A stretch of DNA of 64,000 nt from Trichaptum fuscoviolaceum (GCA_910574455.1 CAJSYZ010000011.1:1240001-1304000), one strand, 5' to 3'. Counted from the stretch's first letter, positions 46,196 to 57,754 are shown. Numbers and translations are program-made. Notes: generated by a model from the sequence alone, not told the origin.

Positions 46196-48595
46196 TATTC
46201 AAGTTGTGTCTTTGTATGTTTGTCTCCTGTTCTGTGTTCGTCGACCTTATACTTGTGTTTTCTGTGCATCGGTATTCAAGTTGTTGTATGACTGTATGTA
46301 AATAAAAAACGATATGAATTGTTTACTAACTATTCCGAGTCGGACTTGGACTCACTGGCACCAGTGATGCTCTAATTACTGCCCGATAAATTCACGACTG
46401 GCTCGAATCCGGGTCTACCAACCTGAAGACCGAACATCGTTACGGGTCACTGTTCGGCAACTTGAACTTTTGAGCTGAACTTCAAGTTGAAGTCCCACGA
46501 CTCGGTCTCAGGCTCTGACTCGGAAGTTCTTCCGACTCGGAGGTCAGCTTGAAGTCGGAAACTACTAGTACTAGTAAACTAAGCCTGAGGGGCGAAGGTC
46601 GGTCCGGCTACTACTACAACTGCTCTGCTCGACAACTATTAGGTATAATAATTTTAATGGAATGACCGGTTGTTATTCTCGGGACGTTCTAGGTCAGAGG
46701 GAACTGGACGGCTTGACTTATGCTATTGCCTTCTGGCAGACGACGGAGGAGCTGGAACAAATGGGCTTTGCGACCAACCTTGATTCAAAGACAGACACGC
46801 AACTTGGTAGTATTGTTTTCCCGACTCCGAGTCAGCAAGAGCCCGACGTGGACATCGCCGCTCGCCTTTTCCCAGACTGAGCCCCTTCCTCAACTCCCCC
46901 ACCATGCGCACAAACTCTCTCATCTCATCCTCTTGCACTACCTTGAGGCTTGTCTTTTCTTCAACCTTGGCGCTGTCTCCTTCACATACGACATCTTCCA
47001 TGCGCTGCTCTCCTGCACTTTGTACTAAATTATGTCGTAACAGATCTGGGCGGAATGGGAGACAGAGGTCTGCACGAGCATGGCACAGGAGTTCAAGGCT
47101 GGTGAGTTTATTCTCCTTCTCAATCCTTTTACTTCACGTTATTTACATACCATTTGATACAGAATCCTAGCTCACACCGTTTACAGCGCACGCAAGATGG
47201 TGCAATTCTGGAACACCGCCAGACAGCACCACCACCATTGCCATCGCACTCCTGCTACTAGTAGTACCCAGCATCGACATGATGACTTCCCACGTGGGGT
47301 CTGACACTGGCATCACAGGCCCTCCGTCGTCACCACTGACAGCCATGGTCAGGTTGGAAACTAGAGACTTCCGGAGACACTTTCATTGTTGTGGGGACTG
47401 GTAAGTAGCCCTAGTAGTTATCCGCTATTGCAACAATAGCTCATGACCCGATGAACACAACTACATGACTGGCTGATGCTATGGTTGTTGAAGCGCTTAG
47501 AATGCCAGCACGCTTACGAGTTCGAGACGACAGCGCGCACCATCTTGCCGGGCAAGTCTTCTTTCAGAGACAAGTCATTCGGAGATGAGGAGCTCAAAGG
47601 CTTCCAGTTTGCCTCACCAGACGACCATCAAATTCATATCTATTTCGCTGATTCCATGGCTCATGGCGGGGATTTAAGAGATGCTCCTTGCCGACACAAG
47701 GGACTTCTTGCAATCAGAGAAGGTATGTACATAAAGTGCCACACATCGACTGAAAGTTTAACCTCTCTTTCTGAATCAGTGGTGCGCTGACCGTGGTAAC
47801 CGCTCTCGTCGCGACAATTTCCTCTATCGTGTCCCTGGCTTGGGCAGATCATCGTTGATCCATGCCCTTGCTGGCGCGCTCATGCTCGACATTCTCGCCA
47901 TCTCACGTTCCGCTCTTTGGATGAACAATGTGACGTTGTCGTCGCTTATGGGCCGTGTGCCTGCCCCGTGAATTGTCCTTCTCGAGGACCTTGACGCTGC
48001 ATTCACTCGCTCAACTTCGCGCGACGGGTCCTCAACCTGTGTTCCTGGTGGTAAGAAGAAGAGCTCTTTGTTGTCCGACAACAAGGATAAGATGACGATG
48101 ATGACGACAATGAAGAAATTGGCAAGAAGAAGAAAAGCAAGAAATATGACACTCTATCCGACGTGAACACGCTCTCTCTTTCTGGCTTTCTTAATGCACT
48201 TGATGGTGTCGCCGCTGCTGTTGGCCGCTTCCTCGTCCCGTCGCAGCGACGAACCATCTTGAGCGTTTCGACCCCGCGCTCTCGCACCCCGGTGGTATGG
48301 ATGTTTGGATCGAGTTCAAAAGCGCAAGCCCTAGGCAGGCTCAAGCGCTCTTCTGCGACTTCTTCCTGTACGCGGACGTCAAGAAGCCCGAGATCACCAA
48401 ACGCGAAGGCGAGCTCGATGGGATCAGCCTCCCCACCCCACCCCATCCTCTGGATCGATTTCGGAAATTCCGGTGTCGGTATTTGCGTCCGATGCCTCGA
48501 GTACCGCAACCTTGAGCTCGAGCTCATTGATGAGAGGTGCGTCAAACAGTCTACCTGACGTTGGCAAAGCAGCTCACGACGCAAATTGCGAATTC
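46139..48595 (+). repeat. Direct repeat R, copy 2 (2457 bp)
   Basis: Same orientation as 39863-42320, offset 6276 bp before and 6275 bp after the single-base difference. The left border lies within the coding end of the protease gene. The right border is followed by ATCAAACGGG instead of the word-rich linker that follows copy 1. Confidence 0.93.
46662..48565 (+). pseudogene. BCS1-like AAA ATPase, dead copy 2
   Basis: Same sequence as the copy at 40386, with the same in-frame TGA (here 47969) before IVLLEDLDAAF and the same frame changes. The lesions were therefore present before the repeat was duplicated. See copy 1 for domains. Confidence 0.78.
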
Positions 48596-49236
48596 ATCAA
48601 ACGGGAAAAAGTATTACTTCATCTTAGATATCGTTCAAGTAGTCATGTCCTATTCCTCGACAAACACCTCTGTGCCACCACCATTGCCGCCGAAACGGAG
48701 ATCGCTCGGTTTCAATATGCAGAATAAGTCGATTATCGGCCGACAGCGCAATCCCCCCAGCTCTAAGGACAAGAAACGCTCCTTCATTTAAACTACTTCT
48801 TCCATAGCGGATTGGGATGCATTGATCCCATTTCCCACATTGGCATGGTTCCGGTTTCGAGTTGTATCCAGGGATGACTGATTGTATGACGGCTTACTCG
48901 TGGCTTTGCCTTCTAGAGCTGATGGAACAGCTTCTTGTGCAGTGGGCTATGTCTTCCTGACTTCTTCGGAGTTAACCTGACTCACTTTCTTGTTTGTTTG
49001 TGCATAAAATGAAAAGAAGCCTCATAATCGAGTCATCTAGAAGAAATCCTTCTTATCTCCTGTCAGTTCAGCTTGAGGTTTATCCGAGCCATAGTATAAT
49101 GCACTGATAGATTCCTCTCTTCTTTTCCCAGAAGAATAAGGCATCAGAAAAATGCGTGCAAGAGCTTTGTATAAATGTGAACTCGGAGTGGGTGTCGCCC
49201 CTCCCCGCCACCCACCCACCCATTCAACCCTTCGCC
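48596..49236. other. Intergenic, with small open frame 48645-48791
   Basis: A 48-codon frame (MSYSSTNTSVPPPLPPKRRS, ending KDKKRSFI) lies at 48645-48791 on the plus strand. It is Pro/Arg/Lys-rich and could be a 5' exon of the exonuclease gene or a remnant. I see nothing else. Confidence 0.3.
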
Positions 49237-50282
49237 ATGAACTTTTATCACATTCTGTTGGGGCTCCACATGCTCCTATTGATTGACCATGCTGTGCTTC
49301 GAGTACGCATCGCGCGAAGACTTCCTTGGACACAAAGGAGGATATCTAGGATGCAAAAAACTGTACTTACTTTCTATTTCCTCTCAAAATCACTGCACTG
49401 ACTTTTTGCCAGCTTTACAAATGGACACAATATCTCCTCGACTACCTGGGGGTTCCGCCAACGCCTCTTCTTCAACTTCGCAGTTATACACTCGGACCTC
49501 TTGTTCCTGAAGTATGTCTGACCACCGCGACGATGGAGAATGCCGTAGACGTCATCTATGCTTCCTTGCCGGATGCCCCGGAACGACGCTTCGTTGCCCT
49601 CGACATTGAATGGGCGAGTAACGTACCAGGACTATATCGCGTGGACCTCATCCAACTCGCGGTTCAGCAACATGTGTTCCTCCTCCGGACTCATCTACTT
49701 AATGCTCTTCCCCCAAGATTGGAACAATTATTAGGTGATGAAACTGTATGGAAAGTGTCAGCAGGAATCGCTGGTACGAGAGTCCCATTTCTTCTCTCAT
49801 TATGCGGCATAACTGAACTAATTGGCAGGTGATGCAACTCGCATCAGGAATAAATTTGGCGTTCCCGTGACCTCCTGCGTCGATTTGACAGATTGGGCGC
49901 GCCTCGTCTACCCCGATTTCTGGCCAAGAACGCCAACTTGGCTCCAGCTGCTTCTGAACCCCCGTCTCTGGTTCAAGTTTCCGCAACCGTTTATAAAGCT
50001 GGAGGAGATGGCGGGCAGACTCCTGCAGACAAACATCGAAAAAGATGTCTTGGTCACGATGAGCAATTGGGCCGAAGTTGAGCTGTCGGCTGCTCAAGTC
50101 CATTGTAAGTTATCCTTTTCAAGTTGTCACTCAGGCTGACCATCTTCTCACTTGCATCTGCTCTATTAGATGCGGCAATCGACGCGCACAGCACGTTTGC
50201 TGTTGCTTCCGTCTTGAATCAAGATGCCTTGGCCTTACCGGAAACAGTAATCCATCACTTCCCAATGCTCGATATTGAGTAG
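49237..50282 (+). CDS. DEDDy 3'-5' exonuclease (RNase D/WRN type)
   Basis: A ribonuclease-H-like fold exonuclease domain. Motif I is RFVALDIEWA (about 49591), with Asp and Glu. Motif II is VGDATRIRNKFGV, created by splicing out a short intron after VWKVSA (about 49757-49829). Motif III is HYAAIDAHSTFAV, with Tyr and Asp, formed by splicing at 50104-50168. The four acidic residues plus Tyr required for two-metal catalysis are all present, and the frame to the TAG at 50280 is intact. An open block LYKWTQYLLDYLGVPPTPLL precedes the domain from about 49413. The start at 49237 (MNFYHILLGLHMLLLIDHAV) is a guess. It sits beside the right end of the candidate element. The substrate, DNA or RNA, is unknown. 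Confidence 0.78.
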
Positions 50283-50589
50283 GCTGAGGCCCGTTTGAAT
50301 AGTGCTAACGGTGTTATCTTGTTGAGTAAATTGTTGAGTGTATGCTCTTGTCTTCAAAAGTTGCCAGGAGCATCGTGATTGTATCTATTATTGAATTGCT
50401 TCTCGTTGAATGATCATTGTAGACTGAGGTTGTCAATGGTGTTTGCTGTCGCTTTCAAGATGTCATGAAGATGAAGGTAGCTTGAAATCTCAAAACAGAG
50501 GTTCAAGTTCACTTGAGTACAGTAGTGGTAGTAGTAAATCTCACTTGAGTCTGACTTGCCGCCTGATGTACAGCTTCCCTCCTTACGCA

Positions 50590-50933
50590 CTGATTTTGTC
50601 CTGAAACGCCGTTTTAAGGCCATCAGGCAGCCAGGCAACACTTCAGGCAGGCATGACAACGCTTCAACCCATTTAAGGAAGCTTCAGGACGCGCCAGCCG
50701 CCGTTAGCAATCTCTGATGTATTACACTTGAGCACTGAAATCCTGACTTGCATTCTGATGCACTGAGAGACGGCTTGCATCCTGAAACACTCCTTATTTC
50801 AGTGAGATAAGGCAATCAGTGTATTTTCAGACGAAGTAGCGACCCTTCAGACAGGTGCCAGCCAAATCAGGACGCGTCAGGACGCGTCAGTCGCCGTAAG
50901 CAAAAGGAAGTTTCCCTGATGAAGAAGCAGCAC
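50590..50933 (-). repeat. Right terminal and subterminal repeat of candidate element
   Basis: Read on the minus strand it starts CATCAGGGAAACT at 50933, then CGTCCTGA twice, CTGAAATAAGG (50792-50802), AGTGTTTCAGG (50781-50791) and CAGTGCTCAAG (50727-50737). GACGCGTCAG units occur in tandem at 50871-50890. Order and words match the left end. Confidence 0.65.
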
Positions 50934-50977
50934 TGAAAACTACCCTAAGCTTTGTCAAAGGCCTGCCCTCAGTCACC

Positions 50978-50985
50978 TATAAATA
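50978..50985 (+). promoter_or_regulatory. TATA box of the PLC gene
   Basis: TATAAATA lies 133 bp upstream of the ATG at 51118 and only 45 bp from the right terminal repeat. Anything that acts upstream of this core promoter must now come from the island. Confidence 0.5.
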
Positions 50986-51117
50986 GATGCATAAATGCAA
51001 TTAATGTGAAACACTCAGGCTTTCTGGCGACAAGTATTAGTGTCAGAAGCCTTACTCTAATCACAGCTGCAGGGGCTTCGTAATTCTGAGACTGGCTCCG
51101 GTATTGAGGGGAAACTC

Positions 51118-52985
51118 ATGGTAGATCACAATAGCCAAGCAAATTCAAGGAGGTTTGATACGCATGTGAATCTCAAACCTGAACTTGCAACTAGACTCCC
51201 TAAACTCTCCCAAGATGTAGTAGATTATCTGGGATTGCATGGAGAGGCGAGTCACTAACTTATTCCGCAATGGAGAAGATTTAATGTCTGCATACAGGTC
51301 GCAGAGGAAGTTGCACAGCTGCCGGCCGTTGTCGCTCCAGATTTCGACGACTCATTGCCATTGACGAGCTATTTCATATCGTAGGGTCCCATTCAAGTTT
51401 TCCTAGCGATAAGCTAATGTCTGTGCGTCTTGCCAATCCAGAACCTCCCATAATACATATTTGCTAGGCAAACAGTTGTGGGGACAAGCATCTCCGATGT
51501 CGTACAAGCACGTTATCAGCAATGGGGCGCATTGCGTCGAGATCGATGTCTGGCCAGGACACAACAAGGAGTCAGGACCAATTGTTACACATGGATGGAC
51601 GCTTGCGCAACATATTCATTTTCGAGACGTTTGCGCCGCAATAAGCGAGGCGGTCGATGCGAAGCAAGACGACTGGCCAGTTTTCGTCAGCTTGGAATGT
51701 CATGTCAACATCGAAGGGCAACAAGAGCTTGTCGATATCATGAAAGAATCTTGGGGCGATAAATTAGTAACAGGTTCTGCGAATGATGGTAAAGACGATA
51801 TTGCACCTAGAGATCTGAAAGGAAAAATTATTATGATGGTAGGCCTGTCAACACTTTAAGGAAGCACTCCTCTAAAACTCGATAGATCGAGTACTATCCA
51901 TCGCCGATACCCAATCCATCAGCTGACGCATCTGAGCCTCCAGCCTCCAGCTCTGAGTCTGAATCCGACTCCGAACACGACAATAATCAAGTGAGGCCTG
52001 TAAAGCCAAAGGTTTCGGAAGTACTCTCAAGCTTGGGTATATACGCCCATAGCGTGAAGCCCCGGAAAGGATGGCTTAAAGAAAGCAAGTGTTCAATTCG
52101 TCACGGTATAGTCTCCGATTATGATGACATGAATACTATGAGTAGAGATCACGCACCCTCTTCACGTCCTTATCAACATCTCTGAGTCGGCGATAGATGC
52201 ACTTGTCCCCACATCAGCCCAGGATCTCATTGAGAATGGAAACAATTACCTTCGACGTGTATATCCTCGAGGGACTCGTATTGCCTCCGGAAACCTTGAC
52301 CCCTTGAAGCTGTGGCGCGTAGGATCGCATTTTGCCGCCCTCAACTGGCAAGAGTTTGACCGTGGAATGCAACTAAACGAAGCTCTGTTTGCGGGCACTC
52401 CCGGATGGGTGGTCAAGCCCCCTGCTCTCTTCGGTCGTCAAGTGGAAGACAAGAAGATAAAACTTAGCTTGAACATTGTAGGCCTTAGCGCACGTACGCT
52501 TCTTCTTCTCCTCTAACGGACCTTGCTAACGCTGACTTGAGAACACCCTTATCATTAGTGCCAACGCCTACAGAAGACGAGTTTTCTCTCCGTATCCGAG
52601 TACACTTACTGCATTCACCCGGAGAGCAGACATGGAAGTCAAAGTCTATCCGGATCAAAGACGTTTCCGCATCGGAAGTGCACGTAATGTTCGAAGAGCA
52701 ATGCGAATGGGTAATCGAAGACGATCCGTTGGCTTTCCTGAGGTGAGAATGTATCTCCTGTGTCTCAGATGTATAGTTGCAAACTAATTGACGCTCTTTC
52801 TCTAAATTTCCGTCAGAATAATCGTTGTTAGGGACGAAAGATTAGAAAGAGACCCACACTTGGCATGTTTCTGCGGGTGCATCCCGTATATGCAGCATGG
52901 CTTCAGGTTTCTCCGTCTACTTGATACGAAAGGGAAGGATACACATGCGACGTTACTTGTACGCACTAGTTTGACCGAGTTGTGA
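51118..52985 (+). CDS. Phosphoinositide-specific phospholipase C
   Basis: It hydrolyses phosphatidylinositol phosphates to diacylglycerol and inositol phosphates. MVDHNSQANSRRFDTHVNLK starts at 51118. After two introns the X box begins: TSHNTYLLGKQLWG (first catalytic His), GAHCVEIDVWPG, VTHGWTLAQHIHFRDV (second His), WPVFVSLECHV, LKGKIIMMVEYYPSP. A Ser/Asp-rich linker follows (EPPASSSESESDSEHDN). The Y box reads YLRRVYPRGTRIASGNLDP, LWRVGSHFAALNWQEFDRGM and LNEALFAGTPGWVVKP. A C2 domain ends FRFLRLLDTKGKDTHATLLV. No PH domain and no clear EF hands are seen, so this is a short fungal PLC. At least five introns. The gene looks intact although its promoter is cut short by the mobile island. Confidence 0.92.
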
Positions 52986-53166
52986 CGGGAAAGAAAGGAA
53001 AGGTATGCGGGTCCAGATGTCAAATGCTTGCTGAGCAGCATTTTTCTGTCTTACATATCTTCATGGTGTGTTTTCAGTCAACTTTTACCTTAAAATTGGA
53101 ATAGATTCATGCTCCCAGTAATACAGTGAACTCATTTATGCTTTGTCAATATCAAAAAAATACGCC

Positions 53167-54654
53167 CTATGCCCACCTCTGCACAACAACACTGCTCTTT
53201 AATCCCGCAGCCTCAATTGTTTGAGTGTCATCGTCAAGGACACGGTTAGGGAATGTCGTAGCAATTACATAGGGCCTAGTGAGATTCTCAGGCCGAGAGC
53301 TATAGTTGAACGTTTAGCTATTGAACACCTCAAGCGCCAGAACTGAGATGAACGCACGCATTGATAAAGTTCCTTATGTCTCCAACGGTGTGTGTTAAGT
53401 TCATCCTACAGACAAGCCTATAATTAAGTGTTTTTATGAGTAAGAATAAATAAGGACAGGAGAGCAATCGCCGAACCTTGTGCCATCGGCGAGTCTTAAC
53501 TGAATACTAGTTGTAGGCTTTGACTGATCGACTTCAAACTTCGTTTGCATGCTCTCGGGTTCACGAGTAGAAGTCGAGGTACTAGCAGCGTGGGAGCTTC
53601 CGGACGCGACAGGGAACGCGCCAGGTATTTCGGGAGTGAAATCGGGCACAGGTGCTCCCAGCCTATGCCCGGAACCCTCGAAAGCACGTAATGGGTGTTT
53701 TGGAGGTGGCTGGTAGTCCTCGTCCGTACGACGTGCAATACGCAGTTCTACTGGTTGTCCAAAGCTCACATTCAAGAGCTCAAGGGGGGCCCGCCTAGAT
53801 AGAGTCCGTCATGAGGTTGGGACTAAGCGACATCTGTTATAATCGCTTACCCTTGATCAATTGACCTCAAAGTTTCTTCATTAGCTGGATCATCATAATG
53901 GAGGAGGGGACCGTCCTCCAGACTAAATCCATTGCGCCAGAAAGTGAGGCGTCTGACTACACTGGCCTCTTCAGGTTGCGCAGATGGAGCATTCGGGTCC
54001 GGAATGTACTGGCTTTCAACATCTTCACTTCCCAGTGTATGCCCTGCACCTGCAAATGCGCGTCGCATGTTTGTTCCCTCAGGACGTGGTTGGGCAGGTC
54101 CTGCTCTGAAATCGGGATGAGATGGAAAATTCGCATGCGAAGATATAACTTACTCTTCTGCTTTCCTCAGAAGCTCCCTTACTAGATCGCTACTTGGAGC
54201 GTTGGGCCTGTTTTCAGGATTCTGTACCGCCAGGCCACTAGCTAGCAATAAGAAAAGACACTGCAAATTACAAAAAGAAAGCATACCTCCTCTCTCCCCC
54301 AGTAAACCAAGTTTCCCCTTCATCGTTATTTTCATCGTCAAGATCATCATCGTCCTCGTCAGAAGGGTTCGCATGACTGTGCCCCGCGTGTGCACTTGAA
54401 CTCGCAGAATTCAGATCGCTTAAAGTAGCGAGTCTTGGACCACCTGAGCGATTTGATCTAATGTATGTGCTTCTTAGTATATGACGCCACGAAGCTCGAA
54501 AGCGACTTTACGTTGTTGAGCTTGAACCTCCCCAATTCCCTACTCTTCCAATCCTAGGACCGGCATTTCCTGGCCTCGCCCATGACGATGGAATGCGCTC
54601 GCGGTTTCCTCCAAGTGACTGACCTCCGCTAGAGTTATCGTTTGAATCAGACAT
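53167..54654 (-). CDS. SHP1: p47/Shp1-like UBX protein (Cdc48 adaptor)
   Basis: A cofactor of the AAA ATPase Cdc48/p97. Starting [16 protein letters not shown] at 54654, the protein has a Gly/Ser-rich N-terminus, an acidic stretch ([17 protein letters not shown]), a helix [14 protein letters not shown], a Gly-rich section ([16 protein letters not shown]), then the SEP domain ([53 protein letters not shown]) and a C-terminal UBX domain ([11 protein letters not shown] across an intron; the final exon ends [11 protein letters not shown]). The UBA domain usual at the N-terminus of p47 is not visible. It shares a 219-bp divergent promoter with NSE3. Confidence 0.88.
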
Positions 54655-54873
54655 TATGAAGCAAATGGTGGTTGAAAGACAAAGGATCGTTGTACAGCAT
54701 AAGTTCAAGATGCGGGCATACGCGTATAGTATAGGGGCGTGGGAACTTAAGTGTCAAAAAGGTCTCAGGGGGGCGGCGTGAATCATGGACGCGTCCGGAT
54801 CGCGAACGCGCACGCGAACGCGAGATAGCTAACTTCGACCTCCTCCTCCATCTCATTTTGTTCAACCGGAAAA

Positions 54874-56255
54874 ATGGCAAGAACGGTCCAGGCATATGGG
54901 AGATCCCAGCCACGAGCAACGCAACGCGCAAGTCAGCCAACTCAGACTCTGCGAGAACGTCAGGAAAGCGGCGATGAGGAAGAGGAGGAGGAACAGCAGG
55001 GCTCGGAGGAGGAAGAGGAAAGGGGCGGAGGAGATAGTGTGAGTCTGAAAACCTGGACAAAGCAATAAATAACCAATTGAGGACCAGGAAAATGCGAATA
55101 AAATAAATGCACTCGTTCGTCTAGCTCTTTTCAACGAAAGTCGACGAGTACCGCTGAAGAGAGACGAGATTAACAAGAAAGGTGCGATCTATCCTGGATA
55201 GTGGGCACAGCTTTTCGCTGACGACACCTTAGTCCTTGGAGCCAATACGCGTGCGTTCAAGGTCGTGTTTGCGGGAGCGCAACAAAAGCTGAAAGCTACA
55301 TTCGGGATGGAGCTTGTGGAACTCGCGAGTCGCGCTGGGCGAGAACAAGAGCGGAATGCAGATGAGGAACCGGATCTTGATCCAAATACCAGCGTGATAA
55401 AGAAGAAGGGTGATTAGGTTCTCCTCTGCCAGAGACAATCCTAACGTGTCTCTTACAGCTGCTGCTTTGGGATCAAAGTCATATATACTGAGATCGACTT
55501 TACACGCATCTCTGCTTGAGGCGGCCGCCCTCACTGACAAAGACTTATTAGACCAAGAAGGTGTCGAAGCTGATGACGAAGACGAGCTTGAACCACCCAG
55601 CTCATATGGTAGTATTCTCAGCTGGAGCTCTGCCGACAACCTTGGAGGCTTGGGGCTTCTCTACGTTATCCTCTCTCTCATCCTTGTAAATGGGCGATCC
55701 CTTAACGATCGTAAGCTCAAACCACTACATCCACACGATTTTACACTGACAAAATGCACAGTGGACCTCAAAAAACACCTGAAGACCCTCAGGTTACCTC
55801 TAGCAGCTTCGATTGACTTCCCGCCGAGTTCGACGCACAAGAGCATGACGATCGAAGTTTATCTTTCAACCTTTATCAGGCAGGGCTATCTTGATAAAGT
55901 GAAAATTAATAACGGTCTTGCTCCTCGTGCAACGCAGAAAAAGCGCGGCCGAGGGAACGACGGCGATGACGACGGTGTTGGCTACGAATGGCGATGGGGC
56001 TCGCGTGCGGATGCAGAGGTAGGCGAGAAGGCCATCGGACAGTTCATTGCGGAATTCACCGTGGATCAGATGCTGAAGACTAGAGAGATGCAGGAGATGC
56101 CAGACTCCGACGACGACGGCGCCCAGAGGAGGAAACGCAAGGGATCGCGTCGTCCAAAGGAAGAGGAGCTCGATAAAATGCTAGAAAACGTTACGACCGA
56201 TATCGTACGAGCAGCTGGAGGAAAGCTCAATGATATCCGGCTGGAGGTTATGTAG
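54874..56255 (+). CDS. NSE3: NSE3, MAGE-domain subunit of the SMC5/6 complex
   Basis: A DNA-repair complex component. Exon 1 (MARTVQAYGRSQPRATQRAS) ends in a long acidic run. The MAGE domain is read across introns: INALVRLALFNESRRVPLKR, RDEINKK, FKVVFAGAQQKLKATFGMEL, VELASRAGREQE, SYILRSTLHASLLEAAAL, GLGLLYVILSLILVNGRSL, VDLKKHLKTLRLP, MTIEVYLSTFIRQGYLDKVK and RWGSRADAEVGEKAIGQFIA. The C-terminus is basic (RRKRKGSRRPKEEE). Architecture and winged-helix blocks fit fungal Nse3. Three introns or so. The adjacent genes SHP1 (divergent) and UTP23 (convergent) are unrelated in function. Confidence 0.88.
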
Positions 56256-56433
56256 TTGAAGTGGTGATGATTTAACGTCGTAAGTTATCTTAGATTATTC
56301 ACCGTATATATGTACTTTTGTAGGAATATCTTGGCACTGCAAACCGTCAATGAATACAAAACATAGAAATACCGCCTTTCACCGATCCCAGGGCATACTC
56401 ATGTTGGGAAAGACGCCATCGAAAAAAGCTCGG

Positions 56434-57754
56434 TCAAGTATCGTCCGCAACCGACGCTACAGCACTTCCCTCCCCTTTGGGCGCTTCGGAACCCAGCGCA
56501 TTTTTCCTTCTTCGTCTTCGCTTCCTGTGCTTTGCTTCAGAAACCCCTCCCTCCCCAATTTCCGATGCCTGCACTGTGTTCTCCTGTTTCTTTCCCTCCT
56601 CCTCGTTGTCCTCATCAGCAGGCCGCTTTCGTTTCTCACCCACTCCTGGTTGCTTCTCTTCCTCATTCTTCTTGACCCTCGGCTGCCTTCCATCATCATC
56701 TTTCGCCTTCTTCTTCTTCACGCTTAGCGGATTTGGGCCTTTCGGTCCTTTCTTCTTCTTCTTTGGCTCAGATTCGTTCGGCTGTTTTGAACTCGAGGCG
56801 ATTGTCGCGATAGCTGTCGCCTCCGCTTTCGAAGGTCCAAGTCTGCCCTCTTCCATCTGCCAAGTATTAATCAGAATCAAATATGCACTCGCTGAAATGA
56901 AGATTAATAGTAGATACATACATCAGCCTTCGCTCTCTGTGTTACGTCACTGATAGGCTCTAGGACCATCACACTCCGCTTCACATGCACAAGAGGCACT
57001 GAAGGAACCTGCCTCAATCGTTGTCGAATGACTTGCGACTGAGCAGCTACAACATAACGATGCTTATTCCTATCGCCTTGCAAAAAAGTAGAAACAGATT
57101 TTGTCAGCATTGCGCGAGGGAGGAAAAGATCAAAGACTGTTTAGAAAATTGTTTGATTGTCGTGTAAGTTCGTCAGAACGACGCCCGGAGAAAACTGGAG
57201 AGATAAACTGTTTACTCTCCACTCACCGACTACGTCTGCAAGGCACTCCCCTGGATCTTTCATCTTTCCGTCAGCCTCCACACGATGGTTGCATCTTCTT
57301 CGTTCAAAGGTTTTTGCGAGATCCACGGCAGGCTGCGCATCCCTGCCACTCAAATATAGAGCGTGAATGCAGCATTGAGTTATCACTGTACACCAAGGAA
57401 CATGAGCTGTGTGAAGGAAGAAAAACAAAGTGGGGGCGAAGACTTACTCGGCTTTACACTACCTTGCAAGACAGTTGCAAGTTGCTTCGCTAGATCTATC
57501 TTTGACGAGACGGCCTCTGAGCACATATCAGCGTCCACTGCAGAGGCCGATGTATTATAGTCCAAAATGATAGAGCAATCATGCATAGCACAGCGCGTTT
57601 CGATTTTGAACACAGACGGGCATAAAATGAGCATGAACCATTATTCACTAAGCAAAGACAACTAACCAAGGACTTGATATGGCTGCCTGAATCCGAAACT
57701 CATGCAATAGAGGTGCATGAGCTTTTTATATGCCTTTGCACGTTTTTGTCTCAT
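56434..57754 (-). CDS. UTP23: UTP23, PIN-like rRNA-processing factor
   Basis: A nucleolar factor needed for early 18S rRNA processing and release of snR30. The protein starts MRQKRAKAYKKLMHLYCMSF at 57754 and continues GFRQPYQVLV. After introns it reads DADMCSEAVSSKIDLAKQLA, TVLQGSVKPMITQCCIHALY, AVDLAKTFERRRCNHR, GECLADVVG, then NKHRYVVAAQSQVIRQRLRQ, VPSVPLVHVKRSVMVLEP. A lysine-rich C-terminal tail (KKKKKGPKGPNPLSVKKKK, KHRKRRRRRKNALG) ends at 56434. These match the Utp23 family throughout. The frame is open for another 83 codons upstream of the chosen Met; I start at the family's conserved MRQKRAKAYKK. Confidence 0.9.

Larger units (their letters stand above)
21672..50933. mobile_element. 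Candidate 29.3-kb cargo-bearing DNA transposon
   Basis: The two ends carry a perfect 13-bp inverted repeat, CATCAGGGAAACT, at 21672-21684 and in reverse at 50921-50933. Inward from it, 17 of the next 28 positions match, many differences being C/T or G/A. Further in, three more words occur in the same order on both sides: CTGAAATAAG, AGTGTTTCAGG and CAGTGCTCAAG. Homology stops abruptly outside the 13-mer. Both borders carry AA next to it, compatible with a 2-bp target duplication but weak. The interior holds a Plavaka-type transposase, its divergent neighbour, unknown proteins, a protease and an exonuclease. Housekeeping genes resume directly to the right. A single giant element is the simplest reading. 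Two inverted copies of a smaller element flanking unrelated DNA is the alternative. Confidence 0.55.
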
